The translations under genes were made by a program, and so were the position numbers. The notes beneath the pieces are model-generated. The model ran no database searches and was not told where the DNA came from. It saw nothing but the letters and a program-made list of their open reading frames with translations. From Desulfoscipio gibsoniae DSM 7213 (lineage in GTDB: Bacteria > Bacillota > Desulfotomaculia > Desulfotomaculales > Desulfallaceae), in the NCBI RefSeq assembly GCF_000233715.2, contig NC_021184.1, positions 434,001 through 498,000 on the forward strand: 64,000 bases of DNA. The letters run 5' to 3'. This document shows positions 26,170 to 34,925 of this stretch, in pieces. Positions within the stretch are counted from its first letter, which is position 1. Every line of letters begins with the position of its first letter.

Positions 26170-27633
26170 TCATGCTTCGTTGTCATTTGATTGTTTTTGA
26201 TCCTTGAGTTGCCTTACATTATTTGTTTTTTTACTCTTATTAACTTTTGCTATCTTGCGAATTACTGTGGTTTGATGAACACCTAATATTTTGGCGACTT
26301 TGTATGTGCTATTAAATTTGGCCATGCCCTGCTCTATTAACTGGCGCTCAACTTCTAATACTGCTTGTCTCATCGGCATAATTCCATCGACTATAATCCT
26401 CCCGTCACCTGAAGCTGGGAGCATATCATGAGGTAGATCATCTACTGTGATTGTGTTTCCTATAGAAATAATAAGTAACCTTTCAACTGCGTTTTGTAAT
26501 TCGCGCACGTTACCTGGCCAATCGTAAGCGTAAAAATGATTAAGGACTTTTCCGGAGAACTCCTTTTTTATTTTGTATTTTTTAGAAATTAAATCCTTAA
26601 AATGGTAGACTAAGGGTATAATATCATCCTTCCTTTCCCGTAATGGAGGGATTAAAATTGGTACGACATTTAAACGGAAAAATAAATCTTCCCGGAAAAG
26701 ATTTTGATTCACTAGTTCTTTTAGGTCCTTGTTAGTTGCTGTTATGACCCTTACATCTACTTTTCGTGGCTTTGCTCCTCCTACGCGTATTACTTCTTTT
26801 TCCTGAAGTACTCTCAATAATTTTGGCTGTAAGGATAAGGATAAATCGCCAATCTCATCTAAAAAAATGTCGCCATTGTGGGCTAATTCAAATAGGCCGG
26901 CTTTACCCTCCTTGTTGCCACCGGTAAAAGTGCCTGATTCGTAACCAAAAAGCTCCGATTCAATAAGACTTTCCGGAATAGCGCTGCAGTTTACCTTTAT
27001 AAACGGTCCTAGTTTGCGTTCACCGTGGTCGTGAATTAGTTTCGCAATAACTTCTTTGCCTGTACCGGATTCACCAAGTATTAGAACTGTTGTATCTACT
27101 CGAGCTAATCTGAGGGTTAAGTCGATTATTTTTTTCATCTTTATTGATTTGGCAACAATATCAATGTTTTCTTGGCTTTGAACACGCATTTCATTAATTT
27201 CTAAAGAATATTTCTGAGTGAGAAGCTTGGTCTGTTCCAACTGCTGTTGCAACTGGTTTAATTCGGTAACGTCCTTTGAATAAAGAACTACATAAGCAAT
27301 TTCATTATTATCGTCAATTACCGGTGCACCAGTGACCAGTAAACAAGTATTAAAGGGTGTATACTGCATTAAGGTAACAGACTGTCGCCTCTTCAATGCT
27401 AGATCAATTACCGGGTCATTATATATACCTTTCTGTACTAAACTAAATATGGTCTGGCCGATTATTTCCTTATTTGACAAACCAGTTAGCCTTTCCTGAA
27501 CGTTGTTAGCCATTTTAATAATCCCGTCTACTGTCAAAATCATAATGCCGTCCGGTAGACTATCTAGTAAAGATTGGAGTATTTTCCTAAAACCGGGCTT
27601 TAGCTTTATAGCCAATAATCTCGTCACCCCCAA
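26170..27633 (-). CDS. Sigma-54-dependent PAS/AAA+/Fis-HTH transcriptional activator
   Basis: The 487-residue protein has a PAS sensor domain (about 15-125), a coiled linker, an AAA+ domain with Walker A GESGTGKE (187-194) and Walker B DIFLDEIGD, and a C-terminal Fis-type helix-turn-helix (STYKVAKILGVHQTTVIRKI). The sigma-54 contact loop, normally GAFTGA, is GTFTGG (234-239). The PAS domain suggests direct sensing of a small ligand without a kinase. The TTG start is tentative because no clear ribosome binding site precedes it. The gene is flanked by two perfect copies of the palindrome found at sigma-54 promoters across the window, so it is the best candidate for their binder. Confidence 0.88.
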   Translation of the reverse strand: MGVTRLLAIKLKPGFRKILQSLLDSLPDGIMILTVDGIIKMANNVQERLTGLSNKEIIGQTIFSLVQKGIYNDPVIDLALKRRQSVTLMQYTPFNTCLLVTGAPVIDDNNEIAYVVLYSKDVTELNQLQQQLEQTKLLTQKYSLEINEMRVQSQENIDIVAKSIKMKKIIDLTLRLARVDTTVLILGESGTGKEVIAKLIHDHGERKLGPFIKVNCSAIPESLIESELFGYESGTFTGGNKEGKAGLFELAHNGDIFLDEIGDLSLSLQPKLLRVLQEKEVIRVGGAKPRKVDVRVITATNKDLKELVNQNLFREDLFFRLNVVPILIPPLRERKDDIIPLVYHFKDLISKKYKIKKEFSGKVLNHFYAYDWPGNVRELQNAVERLLIISIGNTITVDDLPHDMLPASGDGRIIVDGIMPMRQAVLEVERQLIEQGMAKFNSTYKVAKILGVHQTTVIRKIAKVNKSKKTNNVRQLKDQKQSNDNEA

Positions 27634-27724
27634 TGCATTTTAGCAAAGTATTATATTAATTTTAACCTTTCTGAAGGAATGAGTCTTTGCAAGTTAGCTT
27701 ACATGTAATAAATAGGAGATGGGC

Positions 27725-27766
27725 GGTTAAAAATTATAGTTTAATGGTTGAAAATTATGGTTTAAT
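27725..27766. repeat. Two tandem 21-bp repeats
   Basis: Two adjacent 21-nt units, each starting GGTT and ending GTTTAAT, differ at two positions. They lie about 90 nt upstream of the activator start and may be a binding site for its own control. Confidence 0.5.
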
Positions 27767-27908
27767 GGATATATATTTACATCGTCAACCAATGTTACCA
27801 TGCAAAAATAATGAAACCATGTAAAAAAATGCATAAAGTTTATATTAACATTTACTAGTAAGTAAATTTGCCAAAAGATCTAAAGCCAATTGATTGATTG
27901 TAATTATC

Positions 27909-27935
27909 AAATTTGCAGTAGACCACTGCAAATTT
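27909..27935. promoter_or_regulatory. Activator palindrome UAS-4 (perfect)
   Basis: AAATTTGCAG and CTGCAAATTT are perfect arms around a 7-nt spacer, 112 nt upstream of the promoter at 28048. Confidence 0.75.
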
Positions 27936-28047
27936 ATTTATTTGTGATGCTAGAAAATTACAAGGTATTCAAATCATTATCTCTTTCTATTGATGTTAGA
28001 ATGGCCTTTTCGTTAATATCAAAGTGATAACTTTAAATTTTACATAT

Positions 28048-28063
28048 TGGCACAAACATTGCA
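28048..28063 (+). promoter_or_regulatory. Sigma-54 promoter of the molybdopterin oxidoreductase gene
   Basis: TGGCACaaacaTTGCA is a full match to the -24/-12 consensus, about 90 nt before the gene start. Confidence 0.8.
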
Positions 28064-28157
28064 TGGTTAAAACGAGACAATAAATTTTTTAAATTTCATA
28101 TTTTTGTTGACTTCTCACACAAAGGCAAAAATTTAAAAAAATTAAGGGGAGTGAATG

Positions 28158-30206
28158 ATGGCTATTGAAACAATAAATAGCGATTGCATGCTATGTGTTT
28201 GGGATTGTGGGATTAAAGCTACTGTTGAGGATGGACGCTTAACAGAGGTGAAAGGCTTGCCGGAGCATCCGATCAGTAAAGGGTATCTTTGTCCGCGGGG
28301 AGAGGCTCTGCCCAGTTATGTATACTCGGCCAGTCGTTTAACAACCCCAATGCGGCGTGAAAAAGGCCGCTGGCAAAAGGTTAGCTGGGACGATGCCTTA
28401 GACTATTGCGCGGAAAAACTTAATGCAGTTAAGGCTAAGTATGGTGCACGTGCCCTGGCTGTTTTTTGCGGTTCTGTGGGTGTGGAAAGCTATGAGGTAG
28501 CTACCTTTGCCCGCCGTTTCAAAGGTGCTTTCGGTACTCCTAACCTCCTTTCAGTGGAGAACATTTGCTTCCGTGCCCGGATCCTGGCCCGACAGTTGAC
28601 CTATGGCCGTTACCCGATTGAAGACCCCAATTCCGCCCGGTGTATTATTCTGTGGGGGCACAACCCAGTTGGTTCTAAAGGCATGCTTGGCGAATTGATC
28701 AAGAAAAAGTTAGATAATGACAACTGCGAATTAATTGTTGTGAATCCAAAGCAGATACCGTTGTCTGAAAAGGGTTATCAATTATTGATCCGCCCGGGCA
28801 CTGATGCCGCCCTTGCTTTAGCAATGCTAAACGTAATTATCAATGAAGATCTTTACGATAAAGAGTTTGTTAATAATTATACCGTTGGTTTTCCGGAGCT
28901 AGTGGAGCATGTCCAGCAATATACCCCTGAATGGGCCCAGGAAATCACTTGGTTATCTGCGTTCGACATCAAAAATGTGGCTAGAATCTTTGCCCGGGCT
29001 AAACCGAGTTGCATTATTCAGGGAATAAATAGTCTTGACCAGCATAAAAACGGCCTGCAGAACTCTCGCCTTTTGTCTATCCTGCAGGCAGTCACTGGTA
29101 ATTTTGCTGCCCCAGGGAGTTGGGTAACCGTGCCCCGGATTCCTTTGGCGAACTTAAGTCTGAAAGATCAGGAGACCCCGATCGGGTCTGAAGATTACCC
29201 TATTTTCAGTAACTTATGGGGTCGACAGGCACCGTTTGGGATAGCTACTCTTTTCCCACAGGCAGTACTGGAAGGAAAACCTTATCCAATTAGAGCCAGT
29301 ATCGTTACCGCGGCTAACCCAGCTGTCTCTTTCCCCGCTGCACAGCAATTTAAAGAAGCCCTGTCCAGCCTTGATTTTTTGGCTGTGATCGACCCGTTCC
29401 TTACCGAAACGGCTGAGCTGGCGGACGTTGTTTTGCCGGCCTGCACCTTCTTAGAGAAAGGCGGTCTCTCACACGTTTACGGTGTTGTTTTCGGTGAACC
29501 ATATGCCATGCTTCGCCGTAAAGTAATCGAACCGGTGGGCGAGAGCTGGCCCGACTGGAAGATTTGGAGTGAACTAGGTCTGCGTCTCGGTATGGAGGAA
29601 TATTTCCCTTGGCATAACGAGGAAGAGGTAATTGATGCTTATCTAAAGGGTGAACTAAAAGATAAGTTAAAGTCTAATCCTTTAGGCACTTACTATGGGG
29701 AAAAGGAATATTGGGTTTATAAAAATAAAAAACTAAACACTCCCAGCGGAAAAGTAGAAATCTATTCGCAGACATTAAAAGATGCGGGCTTCGATCCCAT
29801 CCCAATATATATGGAGCCAGGCCAAAGCCAGTATAGCACTCCTGAACTTTACCAGGAGTACCCGCTCATTCTTATCAGCGGCGAACGGGCGCAGGAATAT
29901 ACCCATACCCAATTGCGCCAGGTACCAGTATTACGCAATAGCAACCCGATGCCCTTGGCAGAAATTAACCCGGCTACTGCAGCAAAGTACGGGTTAACGG
30001 ACGGCTGTTTAGCGCTAATCGAGACGAAAAGAGGAACAATCCAAATGGTCGTACGTATTACAGAAAAAATAACACCAGGTGTGGTAAGTGTTCCACATGG
30101 TTGGGCGAGCGCAAACGCGAATTTATTAGTTGATATGGATGTTATTGATCCAATTACAGCATACCCCGATTTTAAGACTGTACTTTGCCGCATGAAACCG
30201 GCATAA
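28158..30206 (+). CDS. Molybdopterin/tungsten oxidoreductase (DMSO reductase family)
   Basis: The 682-residue protein begins with a [4Fe-4S] motif (CMLCVWDCGIKA ... CPRG) and then shows the bis-MGD-binding domains of the DMSO reductase superfamily. These include WGHNPVGSKG, LLIRPGTDAALALAMLNVI and a C-terminal cofactor-capping barrel (LISGERAQEYTHTQLR). A Cys in VENICFRARI is the likely metal ligand. Adjacent ATGs at 28155 and 28158 follow AGGGGAGTGA. No TAT signal is present, so it is cytoplasmic. The length suits formate dehydrogenase-like or acetylene hydratase-like members. Its position in the palindrome/sigma-54 regulon suggests a role in the aromatic pathway, but the substrate is not identifiable. 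Confidence 0.82.
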   Translation: MAIETINSDCMLCVWDCGIKATVEDGRLTEVKGLPEHPISKGYLCPRGEALPSYVYSASRLTTPMRREKGRWQKVSWDDALDYCAEKLNAVKAKYGARALAVFCGSVGVESYEVATFARRFKGAFGTPNLLSVENICFRARILARQLTYGRYPIEDPNSARCIILWGHNPVGSKGMLGELIKKKLDNDNCELIVVNPKQIPLSEKGYQLLIRPGTDAALALAMLNVIINEDLYDKEFVNNYTVGFPELVEHVQQYTPEWAQEITWLSAFDIKNVARIFARAKPSCIIQGINSLDQHKNGLQNSRLLSILQAVTGNFAAPGSWVTVPRIPLANLSLKDQETPIGSEDYPIFSNLWGRQAPFGIATLFPQAVLEGKPYPIRASIVTAANPAVSFPAAQQFKEALSSLDFLAVIDPFLTETAELADVVLPACTFLEKGGLSHVYGVVFGEPYAMLRRKVIEPVGESWPDWKIWSELGLRLGMEEYFPWHNEEEVIDAYLKGELKDKLKSNPLGTYYGEKEYWVYKNKKLNTPSGKVEIYSQTLKDAGFDPIPIYMEPGQSQYSTPELYQEYPLILISGERAQEYTHTQLRQVPVLRNSNPMPLAEINPATAAKYGLTDGCLALIETKRGTIQMVVRITEKITPGVVSVPHGWASANANLLVDMDVIDPITAYPDFKTVLCRMKPA

Positions 30207-30396
30207 ATAGCAGGGACTATAAATTAAGTGGATTACATTGAGTGGATCGGGCACAAAAGCAAAAACTAACGTCTTGCGCCAGATCGGCCTGGCCTTTTTA
30301 GGCCAGTCGTGATGGCGACACGCCCATGGTTTTATTAGGATTATGTGGGTATTTACTACACTTCTTGACCAGGTTCCTGGAATGGAGGTTATTGTT

Positions 30397-31332
30397 ATGA
30401 CAATAGGAGTTTCTAACATAGTTAATCAAAAGCTTAAAGGAAGAATTTTTAATATTCAGAGGTTCTCTCTAAACGATGGGCCTGGAATTAGAACAACGGT
30501 CTTTTTTAAAGGTTGTCCTTTGCGTTGCCTTTGGTGTAGTAATCCTGAATCTCAACAAGGAGCCCCGCAATTGTTCCACTTGAGCAACTTATGCACAAGA
30601 TGTTATCGTTGTATATCTGTTTGTCCTACAGGAAGCACTCAAGTTGGCTCAGGGGGAGAAGTAGTAATAGATCGTGAGAAATGTAAGGTTTGTGGTAAGT
30701 GTGTTGAAGCTTGTCCTAATGAAGCACGAGTTGTCATGGGTAAGGAAATGTCGTTAGAGGAAGTATTTGACACAATTAAAAAGGACTCACTTTTTTTCCG
30801 AAATTCTGGTGGAGGAGTAACTTTTTCAGGTGGCGAGCCAACCCAACAGATAGTCTATCTTCGCTCTTTGCTTAAACTATGCGGGGCATACGGGTTTCAT
30901 ATAGCTCTTGAAACCTGTGGATATGTAGCATGGGAGGTGCTCAAAAGTATATTGGGGGACGTGGATCTAATATTATATGACCTAAAACATATTGACCCGA
31001 TAAAACATAAGCAACTAACTGGTGTAGAAAACCAAATTATATTAAGCAACTTGCAACAAATTGTTAAACTTGGCCAAGATGTAGTTGTAAGAATACCATT
31101 TATACCGGGCTGTAATGATTCTCATGAAAACATAGAGGCAGTAGGCATGTACTTGCGCGAAATCGGGCAGAAGCGAGTGGATCTCATCCCTTATCACCGA
31201 TTAGGTGAGGGTAAATATAGGTCATTAGGTTTGCATTATAAATTAGAGGGCGTAGCCATAAATACCGAGGAAAATGTTCAAAGGGCGGTAATGGCATTAA
31301 AAAATTTTGGTTTGGATGTAGAGGTGATTTAA
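30397..31332 (+). CDS. Glycyl-radical enzyme activating enzyme (radical SAM)
   Basis: The ATG at 30397 follows TGGAGG; an earlier in-frame ATG at 30343 lacks a site. The 311-residue protein has the radical SAM cysteines in GCPLRCLWCSNPE, preceded by NDGPGIRTTVFFKG as in PFL-activase-type enzymes. Two extra ferredoxin clusters follow (CTRCYRCISVCP, CKVCGKCVEACP), typical of activases for non-PFL glycyl radical enzymes. It would generate the glycyl radical on a partner; the only candidate in the window is the enzyme at 44798, 13.5 kb downstream. It lies between the molybdopterin enzyme and a dead ligase gene. Confidence 0.88.
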   Translation: MTIGVSNIVNQKLKGRIFNIQRFSLNDGPGIRTTVFFKGCPLRCLWCSNPESQQGAPQLFHLSNLCTRCYRCISVCPTGSTQVGSGGEVVIDREKCKVCGKCVEACPNEARVVMGKEMSLEEVFDTIKKDSLFFRNSGGGVTFSGGEPTQQIVYLRSLLKLCGAYGFHIALETCGYVAWEVLKSILGDVDLILYDLKHIDPIKHKQLTGVENQIILSNLQQIVKLGQDVVVRIPFIPGCNDSHENIEAVGMYLREIGQKRVDLIPYHRLGEGKYRSLGLHYKLEGVAINTEENVQRAVMALKNFGLDVEVI

Positions 31333-31353
31333 GTAAACAGGAGGAGGTTTTAT

Positions 31354-31768
31354 ATGGCCTATTCAAATGCTAAGGCGATAGTAAGAAACGCAAGACTATA
31401 TCTTGACAAAATTGCGGTAGTGGACTGGTAATATGGGGTAAGAAAAACTTTTAAGCAATTAAAAGAACGAATCAATCAATTGGGAAATGCCTTGGTGGCC
31501 ATGGGTTGTAACTTGGGGGACAGAGTTGGCTATATTTCACAGAATGATTATATTTATACAGAATTAATGTTGGGAGTTCCGTACTGTAGAATGATTGGCA
31601 GCAATACGAAAATTTGCTGGCGAAAAGTTCTTGTGAGGATCCAGGAATGGGAGAACCGGAAGAGGATGAAACAGCACTAATCCAATATACGAGTGGAACC
31701 ACAGGCTTTCCTAAAGGAGTGATGCAGACCTACAGAAATTATTATGGCAATGGAAGGTGCAAATGTAT
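31354..31768 (+). pseudogene. Degenerate copy of the CoA ligase at 47490
   Basis: After GGAGGAGG an ATG starts MAYSNAKAIVRNARLY, matching MASFATAKSIVKRNAKLY of the intact gene. The copy has an in-frame TAA after AVVDW, a deletion of about 180 nt relative to 47739-47921 that shifts the frame after CRMI, and then [19 protein letters not shown] and the adenylation motif [14 protein letters not shown]. Similarity ends near 31765, where a 39-nt repeat begins. Only about the first 200 of 522 codons remain. Confidence 0.85.
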
Positions 31769-31771
31769 GTG

Positions 31772-31810
31772 GGTATTAGCAATTTTGCAGGATATTTTTA
31801 CGAGAAGGCA
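31772..31810 (+). repeat. 39-nt direct repeat, copy A (contains palindrome half-site)
   Basis: The sequence is identical to 40619-40657. It contains TTAGCAATTTTGCAG (31776-31790), one arm of the activator palindrome. Similarity between the two regions continues, less perfectly, through the full palindrome and promoter downstream. Confidence 0.85.
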
Positions 31811-31868
31811 TCTGTTAACAAGTAAAACTATCGCGTATAAATAAAAAAAGAAGAACTATGCAAGGGAC

Positions 31869-31904
31869 TTAGCATATTTGCAGTTCCCATTGCAAAAAGG
31901 CTAA
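31869..31904. promoter_or_regulatory. Activator palindrome UAS-5
   Basis: The arms TTAGCATATTTGCAG and TTGCAAAAAGGCTAA around a 6-nt spacer match at 12 of 15 positions. It lies 75 nt upstream of the promoter at 31980 and is a close copy of UAS-6. Confidence 0.7.
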
Positions 31905-31979
31905 TAATAGCTTAAATCTTTTACAGAAAAAGTATAACAAATATCTTTAAAAAAGTTTGCATGGCTGAATTTAGCCACC

Positions 31980-31995
31980 TGGTATAGATTTTGCT
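31980..31995 (+). promoter_or_regulatory. Sigma-54 promoter of the 32200 operon
   Basis: TGGTATagattTTGCT fits the -24/-12 consensus. It is the duplicate of the promoter at 40876 and is followed by a leader of about 190 nt. Confidence 0.7.
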
Positions 31996-32199
31996 TAAGT
32001 TTTAGTAGTGAGTAGTGGCACAAACAATAACTTCTTTGATTAAGTAGGGTGACAATAGATTGATAAATGCCAATATTGATAATTATAAGAATTGTCAAAA
32101 CTATGTAAATATATACAATCCAAGGTCTATGGGAAAAGGGGGTAATCGGATTCCCAGTAACATAAATGATTGGCATAAAAGTTAGGAGGAAATAAAACT

Positions 32200-33339
32200 A
32201 TGAATTTTGACTTAACCGGAGAACAAAAACTGCTTCAGGAAACGGCCTATAAGTTTGCTCTCAAAGAATTCGAGCCGATCTCCAAAGAGTGTGATAGAGA
32301 AGAAAAATACCCTAAAGAACTTGTAAAAAAAGCTTGCGAGACAGGTCTGGTCGGTTGTTTTATTCCCGAGGGGTATGATGGGCCGGGATTCGGTTTTCTT
32401 GAGGTGGCTCTTATTACTGAGCAATTAAGCAGGGTGGACCTGGGTTTAGATCTCGTTCTTGTATCCGCAAGTTTTGGTTCAGAGAACATATTGTTATTCG
32501 GAACCGAAAAGCAAAAGTTAAAATACCTACCCTTGCTGGTGAGTGGTCGGGCTATGGCAGCCGGCGCATACACGGAACCTAACGCGGGTACTGACGTAGC
32601 CAATATTAGGACCACCGCTGTGAAAGACGGCGACGAATATATAATTAACGGCAGTAAGATGTTTGTTACCAACGGGACAGTTTGTGATTTTATGGTTGTT
32701 TTATGTGTAACCAATCCTAAAGAAGAGAAAAAGCACCAGAGATTTAGCTTGATTCTGGTAGAGACGGATCGCGAAGGGATTACCAGAAACAAGATTAAAG
32801 GAAAAATGGGGGTAAGAGCGAGCGATACTGCGGAAGTAATTTTCGAGGATGTTCGTGTACCCTGCGAAAACTTGATCGGGGAAGAAGGAAAAGGGTTTTA
32901 CCAGCTAATGCATTTCTTTGATATCACCAGAACGATAGTTGCAGCACAGGGAGTCGGCTTGGCTCAGGGAGCGCTGGATAAAACCATTAAATATGTTCAG
33001 GAAAGAACGACATTTGGAAAGCCCCTTGCCACTTATCAAGGCGTGCAGTTTCAGCTGGCAGAAATGGCGACAAAAATTGAGCTTGCCCGCAATATTACTT
33101 ATAAAGCTGCGTGGAAAATTGACAACGGACAATTAGATCCTGCATTGAATGCCATGGCCAAGTATTATGCCGGAGAAACAGCGGTCTGGGTATGTGACAA
33201 AGCCTTACAATTACATGGGGGTTATGGATATATAGATGAGTATGACGTCCAGAGGTTTTATAGGGACGCAAAAATATTGGAGATTTACGAAGGCGCCAAG
33301 GAAGCTGAGAAGATGACAATTGCCAGGAGATTATTATAA
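32200..33339 (+). CDS. Acyl-CoA dehydrogenase
   Basis: A 379-residue flavoprotein starting MNFDLTGEQKLLQE after TAGGAGG. It shows AGAYTEPNAGTDVANIRT, the QLHGGYGYIDEYDVQRFYRD segment, and Glu364 in IYEGAKEAEKM at the catalytic-base position (A replaces the usual T or S after G). The family role is alpha-beta dehydrogenation of an acyl-CoA with electrons to ETF. It is the first gene behind a palindrome/sigma-54 promoter. Just behind it lies a broken piece of a 3-hydroxyacyl-CoA dehydrogenase, so this operon has been rearranged. Confidence 0.88.
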   Translation: MNFDLTGEQKLLQETAYKFALKEFEPISKECDREEKYPKELVKKACETGLVGCFIPEGYDGPGFGFLEVALITEQLSRVDLGLDLVLVSASFGSENILLFGTEKQKLKYLPLLVSGRAMAAGAYTEPNAGTDVANIRTTAVKDGDEYIINGSKMFVTNGTVCDFMVVLCVTNPKEEKKHQRFSLILVETDREGITRNKIKGKMGVRASDTAEVIFEDVRVPCENLIGEEGKGFYQLMHFFDITRTIVAAQGVGLAQGALDKTIKYVQERTTFGKPLATYQGVQFQLAEMATKIELARNITYKAAWKIDNGQLDPALNAMAKYYAGETAVWVCDKALQLHGGYGYIDEYDVQRFYRDAKILEIYEGAKEAEKMTIARRLL

Positions 33340-33356
33340 CTATACCCGAAACGTAC

Positions 33357-33488
33357 CCTACCACTAACACTTCTTCCATGTCCAAACCATGATAGCGATT
33401 GCCACAAAGCGTCCTGACAAAGTTGTCGGGATGCATTTTTTCAACCCTGCACCTATAATGAGGCTGGTGGAGGTTATTCGCGGTTTCT
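33357..33488 (+). pseudogene. Internal fragment of a 3-hydroxyacyl-CoA dehydrogenase
   Basis: About 130 nt are nearly identical to 41438-41553 inside the intact gene at 41085, including [15 protein letters not shown] and [12 protein letters not shown]. Neither end of the gene is present. The fragment ends directly before the ribosome binding site of the MFS gene. Confidence 0.85.
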
Positions 33489-33515
33489 CATATGTTCAAG
33501 AAGGGGGATTTATGT

Positions 33516-34853
33516 ATGACTCAAAAACCGGTATGGCGTTCCGGTTATATTGTTGTATTTGTTTTATTTATGGCCTTGCTTATAGCCTATCTTGATCGTG
33601 TTAACATGGCAATATTAATTGCCGACAGCAATTTCTTGAAGGACATGGGTATTGCGGACAGACCGGATCTCCGTGGTCTGCTCATGTCGGTATTTTTATG
33701 GACATATGGCTGCGCAGCTCTCCTGCTATCATTTGCACTGGATAAAGTAGGCGCGCGCAGGGGGCTTGTCTTTCTGGCACTGGTTTGCTCCATTTCCATG
33801 TTTTTTGGTGGCATAGCCTGGTCTTTTATGGTTCTTATTCTGTCTAGAATTATTCTTGGCATAGGAGAGGGCATTCAGTTGCCTTTAAACAGTATGGTTG
33901 TTAAAAATTGGGCTCCGCCCAGGGAACGTGGTATTGCCAATTCCATATGGGGCTCGGGTCTTGTTGTGGGTTCGGCCATAACTATGCCCTTAGTTGCAGC
34001 AATTATTGCTTCACTAGGGTGGCGGGCGTCATTCTTTATATTAGGAATAACAACGATAGCTGTTACCATACCACTGGTTCTCATTTTTGTTTATAACCAC
34101 CCCAAAGATTCACCCTGGGTCAAAAAGGATGAACTTGATTATATAGAAAAAGGTCTTGCAGTTGAAAATTCTATTCAGAAAAATGATATCAATGGAGCGA
34201 CAGCTCATTCTAAATCTGAGTGGAGTAATGTATTAAAGAATGCCGATTACTGGCTAGTGGTAGCGTGGTAGATGTTCAATACATGGAATTTTTGGGGTTT
34301 GCTGTCATGGCTGCCTTCATATTTAAAAATGGCTAGGGGCTTTACGTGGGTGGAAATGGGCAGTCTTTCCGCTTTGCCTTACTTGGTTGGGGCAGTGTCG
34401 ATGATTTTAAGCGGATATTTGATGTTTCGAGTTAAACGCAACACATTATTTATGTGGACGGGAGGTCTCGTAATTGCCATTGGCATGACTCTTGCCGTAA
34501 TATCGAAAAACAACCTAGCTAGTGCGCTTTGGTTAGTTGTAGCTATGGGAGGAATATGTTGGGGGTTTGGAGCATCATTTGCCGTTCTCCAGAAGATTGT
34601 TAGCGCCCCAATAATCGCCAGGGCAACCGGTCTATATCAGGGGATTGCTAGTATATCCTCCGGGTTTGTTCCTTATATTATCGGTGCTTTAATAACTATA
34701 AATAACGGATCTTTCACTGTCGGCTTCTTTTTCTTGGTTATAGTTGCACTTATTGAATTTTGTATAGCAATGATTTTGTTCACACGGGAAGGCCGCACTT
34801 TTGGCAAACTGAATGTCCAGCCTGCTACAGACGGTTTAGCGGTTAATAAATAA
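33516..34853 (+). pseudogene. MFS transporter gene with an in-frame TAG
   Basis: The ATG at 33516 follows AAGGGGG. The reading frame encodes 445 codons, about 12 hydrophobic segments, with the MFS signature near the first loop (LDRVNMAIL, and DKVGARRGL between helices 2 and 3). Codon 252 is TAG (34269-34271), after DYWLVVAW and before MFNTWNFWGLLSWLPSYL, with no frame change. Homologous MFS proteins run straight through this point, so the stop is a substitution in a sense codon. The transporter would take up an organic acid, probably the substrate of the ligases that follow. It may be inactive or a sequencing error. Confidence 0.8.
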
Positions 34854-34925
34854 AAATAAACTTCTGTCTGCCTAAAGGCGGAGGTTAAACAGGGACATGG
34901 AAGGCAAAAAAGGAGGTTTAAGAGT

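Larger units (their letters stand above)
27634..28154. other. Intergenic control region upstream of the molybdopterin oxidoreductase
   Basis: No gene is seen in these 520 AT-rich bases. They contain a 21-bp tandem repeat, a perfect activator palindrome and a strong sigma-54 promoter, listed separately. The promoter of the divergent activator gene was not recognised. Confidence 0.6.
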
